From assembly GCF_000471905.2 (NCBI RefSeq), contig NW_006500357.1, positions 3,239,503-3,303,502 on the forward strand: a stretch of DNA of 64,000 nt. Reading direction: 5' to 3'. Source of the stretch: Amborella trichopoda. Taxonomy: Eukaryota; Streptophyta; Magnoliopsida; Amborellales; Amborellaceae. Position 1 is the stretch's first letter; the number at the start of each line of letters is the position of its first letter. Of the stretch, positions 30,640 to 44,099 are shown piece by piece. Both the position numbers and the translations under genes were made by a program. The notes beneath the pieces are model-generated. The model made no database searches. It worked only from the letters and a program-made list of their open reading frames with translations, and had not been told where the DNA came from.

Positions 30640-32110
30640 AAATACTCATTTACATATCAAAATAAAATCAGACAATTGTTAAATGAGATCTCTAGGCTGA
30701 AATCAAGGTATCAGAGTACTCCAGTAGGCTAGTTCTAAATGGTGGTCCACTATCTTGGAATAATCTAATCAGCCTATGCTCCACAGTCTATAGCGGGGAT
30801 ACATAATATGGCTTTATCAAAGTCACCCGAATCAAGGTCCCAACATTTCTGGATCTCAGTGGATTATAGGTGTACCCCTTAGGACAAAGTAGTGCTCTTA
30901 TACAGGAGTCTTATCAACATACATATGCATTAGGTCTTCTTAGTTGGATCATACACATCAGAATAGTGGCTTGCCGTGTGACTGTGACTGCACATGCCAT
31001 AGGGTGTTCAAGTTTCAGGGCACTGACTCATATCCCATGAGCCATGACCATAGTTACCTGAAGCGATTCAGAAACTGAATCGACTTAGGTATCAGAAGCA
31101 TGGAATTGCAGCCGGCTGGAAGATTCTTGTTTCCGGAATCGACCTCCGTACAAGAGGAATCGTGTGGGATAAGATTCCTATTTTTAGGAATCAAGATTCG
31201 ACTAAAATCATACATAGTTGGAATCGAGATTCCTAGCTCTTTGGAATCGAGTTTCTGACCTAGTTGGAATCGACCAATATAAAATCAAGATTCCTTCATT
31301 TATGGAATCGAGATTGCGGTATCTTTGGAATTGAGAGGGAACTGAGAGGGAAACAATACATGTCTCAATGCCATTCATTGACGGACATGCCATACGTGCA
31401 CGTTTACATTATTTGTATTACATTATTTCTAACATCTTGGAGTTGTAATCTCATCATTGGATTAATACAATGCATACTTAAAGAATTAAGTTGAGAAGAC
31501 GGACCACCACTTTGGTTTCTATTTGGTCATTTCATACCAAAACAGATAACTATTCCTTGTAGCTTGAGATTATGTGTAGTTTGATGCTTGAAAACTTCTG
31601 AACATACTTCTTAGAAAAAACCAAAAAGAAAAAGAAAAACTAGAGGGGGGGAAGTAGTAGAATTCTAGTACTTGTGGAAACCAGTTTCAACAAGTGTAGA
31701 ATTAAGATTCATCAATTGCAGAATCGAGAATCAATAAATATTGGAAACGAGATTCTAAAAGTGTTGGAGTCAGCATTCCTAAATTAAGGAAATGAGATTC
31801 CAGACTTCACGGAATGGGTTTTGTGAAGATTCCTAGTCGGAATCGTCGAACCGGTGTTCCGAAACGTACTTGCGACTATCAATGAGGGAATCGAGTAACT
31901 ATGGCCATGACCATCCTATACAGGGCCATTTCTCTAGAGATACTCAAGTTCTAATCTCATTTGGGTTCTCTTAGCATTGGCCAACACGCACTATCCATGA
32001 GGCATGCTCTCATTGCCTCATGTACTTGGAATACGTGATTATGTGCCCCAGTGCGTCAAGCACCTAGAATCATCTTCCCTCACTCACTCCCACTGAGCAA
32101 AAGAATTTTG
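30640..32110 (-). repeat. Copia LTR-like terminal region (tentative), host of the second hAT-like element
   Basis: Read on the - strand, a GCTCAGTGGGAG polypurine-like tract at about 32,090-32,101 precedes an LTR-like non-coding block. The same layout (CTCAGTGGGAGTGTGG) occurs at about 63,310-63,325. LTR borders and a partner were not found. Confidence 0.3.
31049..31903. mobile_element. Non-autonomous hAT-like element with CATAGTTAC ends (copy 2)
   Basis: 855 bp with perfect 9-bp inverted ends CATAGTTAC...GTAACTATG and a perfect 8-bp duplication GCCATGAC (31,041-31,048 and 31,904-31,911). Subterminal arrays of GGAATCGAGATTCC and variants fill about 31,062-31,335 and 31,665-31,895; the middle lacks them. 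Ends, motif and layout match the element at 3224-4424 although the centres differ. No coding capacity. Confidence 0.8.
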
Positions 32111-35100
32111 GTTTTAAGGCCTTGAAGGCCATAATTCCAACAGAATGTGTCTTTTGAATAATTAATGATATCCTTCTTGAAATTGTGTACATCACTTGCC
32201 TTGATGATTGATATATCATTTGATGGTATTTGTAAACAAGGACTCAGGCTTGGAGTTGCCAAGATCCCGAGCTCTTGTCAGTGGTGCGCCTCTGCTGGTC
32301 TCTTGAAAGACTCTGGGTGAGTCTCATGGTTTGGAGTGGGATCCATTACCTGCCAGGTTCAAGTGGCTTGGGCGACTCCCAGCCCAAATAGCCGAGTTTT
32401 GGGTCATTGCTTGGTGAGAAGGATAAACATTGGAAATGAATAGATTAATGTGACAAGTCATGAATATTTTCTAAAAGTTTTTCGCGTATGTTTAATCGCT
32501 CCTAATTAGGAGAAAAAGTCTGATTTGGGGTCTTGCTTTCTTCCTTTTCCTTTATGATTATGATTAAAACTTCGTCAAATTATGTGATGAAGATAAAATT
32601 TTGGAATGATTGGTCAAATCAGTGAGTCATATGCATCTGAGCATATATTGTTTTTAGATGGTCCATGGCTTTTTAAGTTTATAAATGAATCTGTTGTTCA
32701 GGAGGTTTGAGGGAAAGGATGGTAATGATGGAGGACTTCCTTAGGTAGGTTTATTGGATTCAAGGGTGTGTGGAAAGGCTCCTGAGCTAATATTTCGTGC
32801 ACATTTCATAAATGATGTATTGGACAGATGGAAAATCCTATGATACCCATGTAGAGGGGCAAATGCTTATGAGTACATTATAGGGGAATCTGTGAGAACT
32901 GTGGCATTTGCGCATTTGGTATGTGGGAACTTTAAAATAGTTGTTCCATTTGATTATAAAAAGGGTACAATATTGGCAACTATGAACAGCAAACTCTTAG
33001 CACTGAGATCGCTATTTCCTGAACTAAAGCCGCATCCTCCTGAAACGTGCATGTTGTGTTGTTTTAAGTTGCAGGGAATGATAACGAGATTCTATCTTAG
33101 AACAAAGGCCCTCACAAGAGTGGGTATATATTATTTGGTTGAGGAATATTATAAGCGCAGGACCCTGACCTACCCAAAAAAATGATATACGCTCATGATT
33201 TTGGAGGATGGAAAATGGGAGAATGTGAAATCTTCTCTACTTTTGTCTTTTGCTTTAGCGACTCAAAATTGAGGAGGGATGAAATTATGGAGAAGTTGGT
33301 CAGCTACAAAAAGTTCATGTGCTTAGTTTATTTTTCATTTGCTTCATCTTAGCTTGATTTTTGAAGGGGTCCCAAAAGATCAGAAAGAGATGGAGACCTG
33401 AAACTGTGTTTTGAAGAAGAGCATTAGGTCATATTTCATGCATTTGTTCTAGGAGTCATGATTAGTGTACTTAGACAATATACTTGTTCCAATGATGACT
33501 TTGTCCTTTGTAATTAGGGATTCATTTTGGTTTGTTCTTTCCGTATTTGATCTTGTATAGAGCAAGACAAGAACATAATGATCGTGTAGTTGAAAACTTG
33601 CCCCAATTTTCTTATCCTTTTTCCCTATACAGTTGGAAATGAAAATAAATGTGCCAGATCATGAGGATCCTGCCTTGTATATTTCATGCTAGGAGTGCCT
33701 CTCTGATGTTCTCAAAATGTTCATTAGGAATTCTATCTTAGGCATTTAGAAAAACAATAGTAAAAATAAAATCAGACTGGATGAGGGGATAATTGCCAGG
33801 GTGAAAGATTTTGGTCTTTGGGGAGAACAAGAACCACATGGATATCAGACTTCTTCTTCTTCTTCGTTTTTTTTTTTTTTTGTTTTTTGGGATAAAAGCA
33901 TGGATACTAGACTTAGCACAACCAATTTGCATGGTTGGGTGATTCGTTAATTTTGACACCCCTATAGTGCTGGTGAGTGGCACACTGAGGGAGTCTCACA
34001 TGCATGTTGTGCACACTGGAGAATGCTGGAAGATAGAATCAAGGTTCTATACGGTTTGCTTGGGCATTGTATTGTTTTAGACACCTTAGTGCATCATCAC
34101 GATGCAAACTATAGACGAGTATGATTGTAAATTGTCCTGTGGAATATACAGAAATATGAATGTAGATTGCTCTCTTGATATTTATCGATTCTTGTTTGTT
34201 CTATTTATGTACTGCAACAAGACTAGTGTTGTATCTAGCAATACCTTGTGGGTGTATAATGAGTATTTCGTGCACCTATCATCATGATGAGTTTAATTAA
34301 TTATTCAGTGTTGTAGAGGTGTAAGCAAAGGCTGAGTCATATTGCTAAGTTATTGAGCACTTTGGAAAAGTATGGTGGTTAAGTCTGCTAGATTCATTTG
34401 ATTTGAGAAGAGTCATTTAGTGCATATGGTGAGATAATGTGTCATGCTTTGGGTGCTCACTTAGGGCCTTGTGGCTTTTTTGCACAGTTTGTCGGTACCT
34501 TCATTAACGCATCATATGTAGTTATTCCATGCAGACTTCTTCCTTTAAGCATCATGAACTTGAATCTCCGTCGTTTGTCACGTGGGTGGTTTATTCATTG
34601 TAGTTCAACTTGTAAACTTCGTTAATGGCTTCTGCTTTCTATCTTTACAATAGCGTTCATTTTCTTTAAGATAAAATTTCATTAGATTGGATTAACATAT
34701 ACATCAATTTTTATTAGCTACAAAATGCAAGGTTACATCAATGCTCATTAGTTACAAAATGCAAACATGCGTAGACATGTATACAAAGAGCATCAAACAA
34801 TTCTTCAAAGTACAACATGCAAAAGTACGATAGGAAAGAAGAGCAAAAAGAGAAAGTAAATAAAAAGACTTTAATGCTCATAGGTACTCATAGGCTGATC
34901 AAAATTATGAATAAAAGAAGGTAGTGGAGTACTTGAATAAATGACTTTGGCTTCGGATTACGTGGTTAGCAGTTGACATTGGCTCTCAGATTCGATTCCT
35001 ACTGCTGAACCAACCACCAAAGGGGGGAGAGAGAGAGAGACTGAAATACAAAATACTACTGTAATACAACAATTTATCTTTCAAATAACAGAACTGCATT

Positions 35101-37370
35101 GTTGTAGCCTCGGCTACAGCAGAATCTGTGTGGCTGCACCTCAATTGTCCAAATTTTTGAATGTTTGAGGACCCAAGAACTTGGAGATTATTCTCTAGCC
35201 CTCCAAGATCAGTTTCCTGAAAAAGAAAATGGATTTGGAGCCCTATAATGCTCCACCTCCATTGAGGTCTCAGAAATGGTAACTCTGATCTGAACCTCTC
35301 ATTTCTAAGGATTGATCAGATCATAAGCATTTCAGTAGCTCGAAATTCTTTTTATATATTATTATTATTTTTTGATGGAGAGTGATATGCAAATGTTTCC
35401 TAACCTTTTTTGGGTCATCAAGGCTTTAAAAAACATGGATCATGGCATGGCTGCACAGGATTTCTAGCGTGGCCATGGCTATACCAGACGCGGACCCTGT
35501 AAATTATCTAATTATTGTAGATTAGTTCTGTAGTTTAATCACTTTGTTCTAATGAAAGAGTATATAGCTTAATTGCCAGAATTGTAGTAATTATCTTTCT
35601 ATGTTGGGACCACTGTTAAGAAACTCAAATTCAGTCCTTGACTCTACCACAGGCAAAACCTGTTCAATTCACCAAGTTTTTCAATTGTGGTAAAGAATAT
35701 TTTATGCCAACGGCATACTTTGAAATTGAGACCAAGCTAAATAGGGAAACATGTCTACCACAGAACATGCAATATGTTCTGGTAGTAACTATGGTATATT
35801 TAATCAAAAACTAAAAAACCCAACCTAACTCGAATTCTAACAATGACACCCAGGCATCCTACAAATTGACTCACATGAGTCACAAATCTCGAAACAAGAT
35901 TATGAATGGTGGTTGGTATAGGATGACGAGTGATGACAATAGATGAGGATAAAGAATGAAGAAAGAAAGTCATAGTGGATGATCACAAGATGCACAGGGC
36001 ACAGGGGACGTGAAAATTATGCATGTAGTGTTGTCATTTTTTTGGTTTTTGAAGATAGCTGCTAACTAAGGTGGTAGCTCCAAGCTTTGGAGGATCACTG
36101 AAGGAAGCTAGCAGTTTCATGGTTCACCACATGCTAGTGGGCTGCTTTTGGCACATAAAACCCTGGGATGAACTAGGATTTGAAACAACTGAAAGAATGG
36201 AAGCACGTCACTTGTTATCCATTACAATTGAATTAGAACTGTAGAAGGGATATCCTGATATATAATTAAGAGTTTGATAGTAATCAAACTATACCCATAT
36301 CTTATATGAACTGGTAATTCCGTTATAACTAGTGCTTATGCCTTCCACCTTCTTCAGTTTCATAGTTGAGAAGAAGAGCTAATCTTCAGGAATCGTTTTC
36401 CGAAATTTGTAAGAGAATAACTTCAATCCGAATTTTGGGAACGCTTGGTCAATGTGTATCCACTAAAACATTAGGCTTTGAATGATATTCTTTGTTTATA
36501 AACTTTATATATTATTCCTTTCAAGGTTGTTATTCTATAGTTTAAAGCCAAAATGGCACTTTCTTATAGATATTTAGTTTCAAATGCACGTAGCTTCTAG
36601 CACAGTTACAACACAGAATGTGCTTGATTTATTGGAAATTGTGACCTCCTTCCTATTTAGACAGCTTCGTATTGTGTCATTGAATCGGAATTCCATGGCC
36701 TCAAGGCTGTTTCTGGAAATATTTGGCTAAAAATTTGTTTCACTCTAGGTTATGAAAATGTTAGATGGACTAGAAGTTTGTGAAATTGAAAGTTGGGCAG
36801 GTCTTTATGCATCTTGTCCTTGTTCTTGATCCCATGGTGTCTAAGATGGACCCCTAGAAATATAGGAAATTTATCTTCATTATATATTTTATTTTTGTCC
36901 GTAAGGCACCTGACAAGTTTTACTCTCATGAAGAGACTACTTTTCCAGTTTGAAATTCTCTCCTTGCTTTGTCTTAGCATGGCATTAATGGCCAGGTAGC
37001 ACTGCAAATACGACACTTCTTACTTGAGCAATATACTTATTCTTTTCAGTCAGTGTCCCTTCTAACCTTCCATTTTTCAAGACTTTACCTAGTTTGAAAG
37101 GTTTTTTTCATTTCCTTTCCTTTATCTCTTTACTTGCATCCATTTTTTCCTCGAAATCCCTCATATGCTACTAGTTGTTGACTTTGATTACAGGTTTCAT
37201 GGTATACGTATGCTTTCTCTTACCCTATGGTTCTTTTTGTCTTATCTAGTATGTCCTCTGATATGTAATGGCGGGTATATCTTTAATGGTAAATAACGTT
37301 GATGTCCTCGATTTATTTAACTGAGAAGCTAAATTAGCCTATTATGGGATTTCATTATGTGTTGAGGTGA
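32110..37370. other. Long stretch without supported genes
   Basis: AT-rich sequence with scattered short open frames. The longest (32,892-33,182, +, starting MRTVAFAHLVCGNF) has a plausible composition but no recognised family. A possible small terminal exon (acceptor CCCTATACAG, 33,640-33,697, +, LEMKINVPDHEDPALYISC) is too short to support. A box B-like GATTCGATTCCTACTGC at about 34,990 may mark a SINE relic. Confidence 0.3.
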
Positions 37371-37374
37371 AAAC

Positions 37375-37576
37375 TGTTAGAATAAGATAAACTTGGGTAG
37401 AACTCTTATTGATTGGAAGGAGATTAATCCCATATACACAGATGACTAGGTTGTACAATATCTCTATGCTATGACTAGGGTACCCTCAAACTAATTAACG
37501 AGTTACACAATCTAAAATAATTACAAAAAAAAAAAGTTACACAAACTAAATTATAGGACCAATATACATCTTAACA
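37375..37576 (-). repeat. 3' LTR of the Copia relic, 202 bp
   Basis: Starts TGTTAAGATG after the polypurine tract and ends TTATTCTAACA, with TGTTA/TAACA inverted ends typical of Copia LTRs. Confidence 0.75.
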
Positions 37577-38245
37577 TCCCCCCTCAAACTAGGGTTCAGT
37601 AGAAATGAGTGGCACTTTGCTCACAAGATAATCATGTCAATGTTTAGTAATAACCTTGGTAAATAAGTCATCTATGTGATCCTAAAATATATAAGAGAGT
37701 AAGTAGTCCACGGGCAATCTTTCTTGAATACAATGACAATCAACCTCAATATGTTTAGTCATGAAATAAAGGATTGGTGGCAATCCTGATCACTGATATT
37801 GTCCCCATGGAGAGGTGTACTCGATGAAGTAGGGGCCCCTAAATCATAGAGAAGCTTGTGGATACAGAGAATCCCATTAGAGATGAAAGCAAGCAATATA
37901 CTTTTTGATTTGGAAACCAAATCTTGTTTCTTGCACCACTAAGAAAAAAGTGAATCAACAAGAAAAATACCTTATCAAAGAAGTCAATTTGCGAGTGAGT
38001 GGACAACTTCCCAGTCTAAGTCCAGCAAATGCAATAGGCCAAAGATCAGAGGATGCTAAAAAAAAGAGACCATGATCATGTGTGGAACAAATATATTTAA
38101 TGATATGAATTGCGCAAGGAGCTGAATGAACTAACTAGTGGAATGAACTGCATTATTGATACTTGGCCTGATAGTGTGATATTGTAGTCCACAAACTAAT
38201 TGCTAGTATAGAACTGGATCAGATAGTGGGTCCCTATAGAATGAA

Positions 38246-38900
38246 GATCATCATCATCATCCAAGCCATATCCCAACCATTTGGGATCAGCTACACGAAT
38301 CTTGTTCTGCCATTTCACTCTATCAAGGACCATACCCTCAGTTAGGTCATAAGTCACCATATCATTTCTTACTACTTTCATCTATGTCCTTCGGGGCCAA
38401 TCCTTTATCTTTTTAGACCGTTCCACTTGAACCAAATCAGCCCTCCTAACCGGTGTGTTTATAGGTTGATGCTACATATGACTAGATTACCTACGTCTAT
38501 TTTCCTTTATTTTATCACCTATTGGAGCTACTCCTAAGTTCCCTCAAATATATTCACTCTGAATTTTATCTTTCATTGTCTTGTTGCTCATCCATTTCAA
38601 CATCCTCAACTCAGCTACACTCCTTCGCTGGATATATTGTTTCTAGACCCAACATTCAGTCCCACAAAGTATGACCAGTCTTACAAACATGCTATAAAAC
38701 TTCCCCTTCAGTTTCATTGGTATGTGATGATCACATAAGTCTCTAGAAACACATCTTCACTTCGTGCACCCAGCTTTAATTTTATGAGCAACATCTCCTT
38801 AATCTCTTCTTTCTCATAGATTATCTAATGAGGGTAACCAAACATTAAGTTATACTGTGGTATCTGCAATCTTAAAGTTAGTGAGGTTAGCTTGGGAGAT
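38246..38900 (-). mobile_element. RTE-type LINE 3' fragment
   Basis: Tail (GAT)n seen as ATCATCATCATC at 38,248-38,259. The - strand encodes the end of the RTE reverse transcriptase: RMLKWMSNKTMKDKIQSEYI at about 38,610, GVAPI, RRADLVQVERS, WPRRT, then VKWQNKIRVADPKWLG at about 38,270. Frames are broken. Inserted in the Copia relic. Confidence 0.78.
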
Positions 38901-39759
38901 AAGATCACAATCACACTTGTGCTGATAAACAATGATCCCTCGAGCCAACCTTGTAATCTCTAAACCAAGAAAATATGACAGAAATCCTAGGTGAAATAGA
39001 AGATAAAGAACCAACAAGAGCAGAATGACAAAAAGGAGTGGGCTGAAAACTATAATTTAACATGAGGAATAGAAATTCTACTGGACTTGATAGTAACAAA
39101 GTCAAGAGAGTGGAAATGGGCACATGTTGTAGCTACTCAATAGTCTCGATTGGATCAACCGCTGGGAGAGTGTCAACATTCTGAAGGACAACTGGAGTCT
39201 TATTACACTTAGCATACATTATGAGTGGTGAAGAAGAAGAACTGCACTCAAGTGGAGTGGGACACTTAGGAAACTAAGGTTCCATGGTTTGGACACCCTT
39301 TAAATCGTTAAAGTAAAAGATCCCTTTAAAGGAAAAAATATGTCTAGAAATCTATAATTTGACAACCTTTTTGAGTGGTGTTACATCCCAGAAAAACACA
39401 TTGAACAGATCCAGCACCAAGTTCATTCCTTTCAATACTGCTCATAGTATTGAATAATCCGGTTCTTGACCAATGAGGCATTTGACAAGTTGATATCACC
39501 ATGAAATTTTGAATTCTATTGATAATGTAAACAGCATTCTAGATCACTTTATGTCCACAAACCACCAGGGACATTGGATTGCAGTTGTAATCCATGAATT
39601 GTCTCCATAATATGTTGGTTCTTACATTCTTCAAGCACACTTTGTTCTGGGGTTCTGGATGTGATCATTGGTGGATGATACCATTATGACTTAAAGAATG
39701 TTGATTGTCTGAAAAGGTTGAATTCCTACCAGTAATCAGCTGAGTTTGTTTGCAGAATT

Positions 39760-42140
39760 TGATTATGTCCAGTAGAAACTATAATTTATATTCCTTGTTG
39801 GCCTTCTCTGAAGGGATATAATTCATATGCGTCTCGTAGGCGATTCCATTTTAAATTTGGTATCTCCTTGCTCTATTCCTTGCTACAAACTTTGCATCTA
39901 AATATCAGACTCATTAGGCATATGATGAGCAGATTTTGTGGAATGAGTATGCGTCTCCCAGTTTGGTGTTCGTGCTCATAAACATTGAAGACATCTAGAG
40001 AGATACTCCTTTGGTTGGTTAGTTTATATGTCTAAGATCTGTGCATGGCTGTGTAATAACAGATCTAAAGGCCACTCTTGTGTTGCTTAACTTGACAGTG
40101 GCACTAACATCAACACCAAAACCACGTAGGAAAATAACCAAAAACTACTTTTGCAAGTACAAAAAAATGTATTTGTAGGAATCGTGAAACATGGCTTAAA
40201 CACAACCAACACATAGCATGTTAATTCACACAAATGTGCCAAAAAGAAAGAAGTGGACAAGTCAAAGTCAAAACAAATGGTGCAGACAATAAAGTAAACC
40301 CTGGACGCTTCATTTGTAGTGCCAGTGGTTTGTTGTCCTCCAATGGAGACGGTTTGCTGTTTTCTTGTCGAGCATAGCTATTAGTGTAATTAGGTGTGTT
40401 CCATAATGCTATGTAATTTGGACATGGTTGTCCAAGGTTCTTGTAACACATCGACATGGCAAGGACATGACATGCATGTACAACGCTTCAGAAACTTAGA
40501 CAGTAATACTAAACCTTTTTGTTCAAATTTTACTTTGAAAATCTCATATCCCCATGGCCCCACCCGTTCTCTAAATGATGTACAGAGTTGTCATGTCTTA
40601 AAAACCACTTTAGGTTGGCAATTCGGACATCCACCCTTGTAAATTTTTTTTTTTTGGACAATAATATTGCAAGAATTGCTTTTTCCAAATAGCGGTTACG
40701 AGGAGTGATAAGTATTTCACAGATTATTGGTACTTACCTATCGGAATGCACAATGTAGCTGAACTAGTGGATACACGGATGGGGGCAAAGACAAGGTTGG
40801 GGCGAAAGATCTGATGTCCAAGAGGCACACATGCATGCACCCACATACACCAACACAACCATGCATTGTTTGTTGTGTTATAGTGATATGTTTATAATTT
40901 TGTTTCGTTGGTGTCTTCAATATATAGTTATGAATTAAATTAAATGATTGTAGGCTGATATTGTCCTGTCTACATGCAGAAAATATTCTTGAAGATGTTT
41001 GACATTGAAGTGACTGTCATGGCAAAGAGTTTAAATTATTATTTGATTGCAAGATTACGGGATAAATCAACTTCAATTGCTCTGAGTTCATAATTTATTT
41101 GGCGGTGGTGGTCAATGGAAAATATGAAAGGAGATTCTTGATTGTTGGATCATGAAAAGCTGAATCAATTTGGAATGTTTTAGAAAGTGACCGTGCCAGG
41201 CATCAAATGATGTCTATCACTACCTGTGTGGCTTGATGTGTGTGCATCATATCTTTGCACTTCATGCATAACAATGTATACTCTTTCCATGTTGTCAGTT
41301 TTGCCAATGTATAAAATTCGGGGCAAGTAACTTCAAAAATCCTCCTAAATCCTATGACATCAGTGAACTCCATTTAGTATCAGTTCTTGAGGTGGTTATG
41401 AGAGAATTCTGATGCTCTGCTAGAATCCAGGTTACATGTATATAAGCATCAAATTAGAAAAGTGGCATTTTCATTAGGTAAGGCTTCTTTTTGGAAAAGA
41501 CAATCTCTCTCTCTCTCTCTCTCTGTGGGTGTGTGTGTGTGTGCGTGCGTGCGCACTGAAGAAGAATGCAAAGAAGGCAACAATAACCATTCAAGAGGTG
41601 TTCTTGGTAACCTCCCTCTCCAAACCATCTTACTGGTTTTCTATTATGTTAACATCGATTATGAAATGTATTTTGACACTGATTATGAAAATGTAAAGAA
41701 GGTGATTGTTTCCACTTGGAGAATCCAATGCTTTGATGCCCTTTGGTGGATTCGAGGAATCAGGAGCTTTTTTTTATTTTAAGATGTGTTTTGACACAAT
41801 TGGCTTTCAAAAGGCACGACCTTGTACAATGCCCCTTTGATTTTTGGGGACTGAGGATAGTGAGAGGCCATTGTGCACTAGCAAGGACTTCAAAATTTCG
41901 CTTGCTTCTCGTGAAGTTTCATTGTTTTTTCCTTGCATTTGGTTTGATGCCCTACGTCAAATGGAGGATTTTTCAGATCCCATTAATCTGAAAGTGGTGT
42001 ATGAGGTGGAATAGCGGTGATTGTTTTATGAGAGTTTACGACATCATTTTCCAGGAGGAAAAAATGGGTTAGAAAGGAATAATTTCCAATTAGGGCAGAA
42101 CGGATTAGAAAGAAATTGAATGCATTGGCTCAATTGCTAT
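39760..42140. other. Stretch without supported genes
   Basis: Only short chance frames. A (CT)n-(GT)n-(GCGT)n compound microsatellite lies at about 41,503-41,552. Confidence 0.35.
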
Positions 42141-42149
42141 AATAATTCC

Positions 42150-43420
42150 TTATTTTCTTTTTTTTATTTAATGTTAAGGTGTAACTTCCATTTCCTAACA
42201 AACCTCCAATAACTGCTTGGTGTAGATTTCCCTGCGAACTCCGACCAAAATTTAGTTTAAACTGTTCTTGTATTGGAGTCTCTAACATAGGTCTCCTTGG
42301 CTCTCTTCTAGCCGTTCATTTTTGCAACTTCTTCGAGGTGGTTAATGAAAATCCCCTTACTTGACTCCCCAATATTCTTTGCATAGACTTGCTCAATCTG
42401 CTATCCTGAGCAGCATCCGCACCTTAAATTGCTCAATTGGTGCCACAGTCCCTTCGAAAACTCTCATGTTTCTTTCCTTACCTGCCAAATAATAGGTACA
42501 CTCATGATCTTCCAAAAGATTCTTTCATTTATTGAAAGTAAAGGCATATGACCACAGCTATTAAACGTCGCTTTACTCCTTTTTTCTCAGAACCCAACTC
42601 CATAGTTCCCACACCATTTCAGGAAGAATTCATTTGGATTTTCTTCATCTTTCTTACACATGATGCACATATTCACCATAATTTCGCCCCTCTGCCTGAG
42701 TTAGTTGCCTTTCTGTCACAGGCAACCACAAAAATATTTGAGAGGTATAGGCTAAGTCCATAATTTTGCCGCTTATTTATCACCACATCTGATTTTGTCA
42801 TGAAACAATATCCCATAAGATATTTAACGTAAGTGTCCATCACTTGTGTTTTTCTCATCCAATTTGTTGGAATAATAGAAGACCTCTTGTAACTCATTCA
42901 ATAATTGAATCAACAGTTCAATGAGATTATCCTAGAGCCTAGCATATCTGCATAGTATATTCCAATTTGTGTTATATGCGCTACTAAAGACGAAGTCTCT
43001 TTAGTATCTGGCTGTATAGTTTTAGGAAGAGATGCAATTATCTAACTTTAAATCAATGGGTTTCTCCTAGCCATTTTTTGTGCTAAAAATGAATGCTTTC
43101 ACCCTGGCCAATCAAGCACATGGGCTTTCTCTTGGAAATGGGCCTGCAGCGCATTATCCCTCTCCATAAGGAAACATATGCTGATTCTTTGTGCTTCTTC
43201 ATATTAGATGTCCATCTTGTTGTCACCCATACTGCATTTGTTTTATTGTTTTCTTGTATTGTCATCTTCCACCACCATTTGGTCAAAAGAGCAACATTCA
43301 TTATTGTTGTCTTTCTTAAGCACCATCCTCTTTCTGTGAACAAATTTTATCCCTGGCTGCCAAGTTTTTTTGCGTCAAACCCTCACAAAATAGGAAAATT
43401 GTTTCATGCGGCTTGCGGTC
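42150..43420 (-). mobile_element. LINE 4 fragment (L1-type)
   Basis: On the - strand, the end of the RT region (a TTIMNVALLTKWWWKMTIQE stretch, 43,307-43,248, the usual RT-tail pattern), a degraded zinc-finger region (CVRKMKK at about 42,660), an INERIFWKI stretch, and the beginning of RNase H (FKLNFGRSSQGN at about 42,240). It is more diverged than LINEs 1-3 and represents another subfamily. Both ends are unclear. Confidence 0.65.
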
Positions 43421-43429
43421 CCTGAGGTA

Positions 43430-43690
43430 TAAAGCATCCATCTTTTTAAGATGGGAGCGAATATGTGATCCATTTAACCATAACTAAAATTAAAGGTCTA
43501 AATGTTTTTGTAATAAAAATATTATTTTTAATTTATAATTTATAATTTCTTTTTTCATATTCATGATCTCCATGGTAGAGATTATATGTCCTTAAAAAAT
43601 TAGGCCCAAAACTCCATCTCAAAAATAGATTTTTATGAGGCTGACTCATTTCTACGTGGACTGTAGAAACCGTGTCCCACAAAATATTCT
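43430..43690 (+). repeat. Dispersed repeat family C, copy 1
   Basis: Shares TTTTTCATATTCATGAT, GAGATTATATGTCCTTAAAA and TAGAAACCGTGTCC in order with 53,230-54,150. Non-coding. Confidence 0.5.
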
Positions 43691-43830
43691 TCATTATGTT
43701 CTCCAAATATTAGCTACAAAGATTGGCATGCACAAGAGAGATATATAATACACCAGGATGTTGGAAAGTTTAGAAGTTCAGGGGGTAGTTGAAATCTGTT
43801 AATAAGTGAATGCCATATTGCTCTCCCCAT

Positions 43831-43925
43831 CCTTCCACCAATGGTAGACCTAGCTATTTTATTGTAAATTCATACACTCTGCTTCCTTCCACCAATGGTG
43901 GGCCTATATATTTTATAATCATTCT
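43831..43925 (+). repeat. 55-bp imperfect tandem duplication
   Basis: CCTTCCACCAATGGTAGACC and CCTTCCACCAATGGTGGGCC start about 55 bp apart with similar continuation. Confidence 0.6.
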
Positions 43926-44099
43926 TTTATTTTGTACTTCCAATTAATTTTCTATCTATAAGTTTAGTTCAACTATGGGATCCATAAGTGAGCGTGCATC
44001 AATTACAGAATTTGTCCATGAGCACATAACACCTGTCTAGTTTAATTTGAGAACAGCCATAACTAAGAGGATGGAATGTATATTTTGAATACGATTAAA

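Larger units (their letters stand above)
37375..39730 (-). mobile_element. Degenerate Copia retrotransposon with 3' LTR
   Basis: On the - strand: integrase end (39,720-39,290; HNGIIHQ, INRIQN and CVFLGCNTTQKGCQ match the Copia pattern of that region), then remnants of the linker. Next come RNase H pieces (about 38,060-37,880; GSCPLTRKLTS) and its C-terminus (a DLGAPTSSSTPLHGDN stretch at about 37,850), a polypurine tract TTTGAGGGGGG (about 37,578-37,588) and the LTR. Most of RT is missing or unreadable, and an RTE fragment lies in the middle. No 5' LTR was found. Confidence 0.72.
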
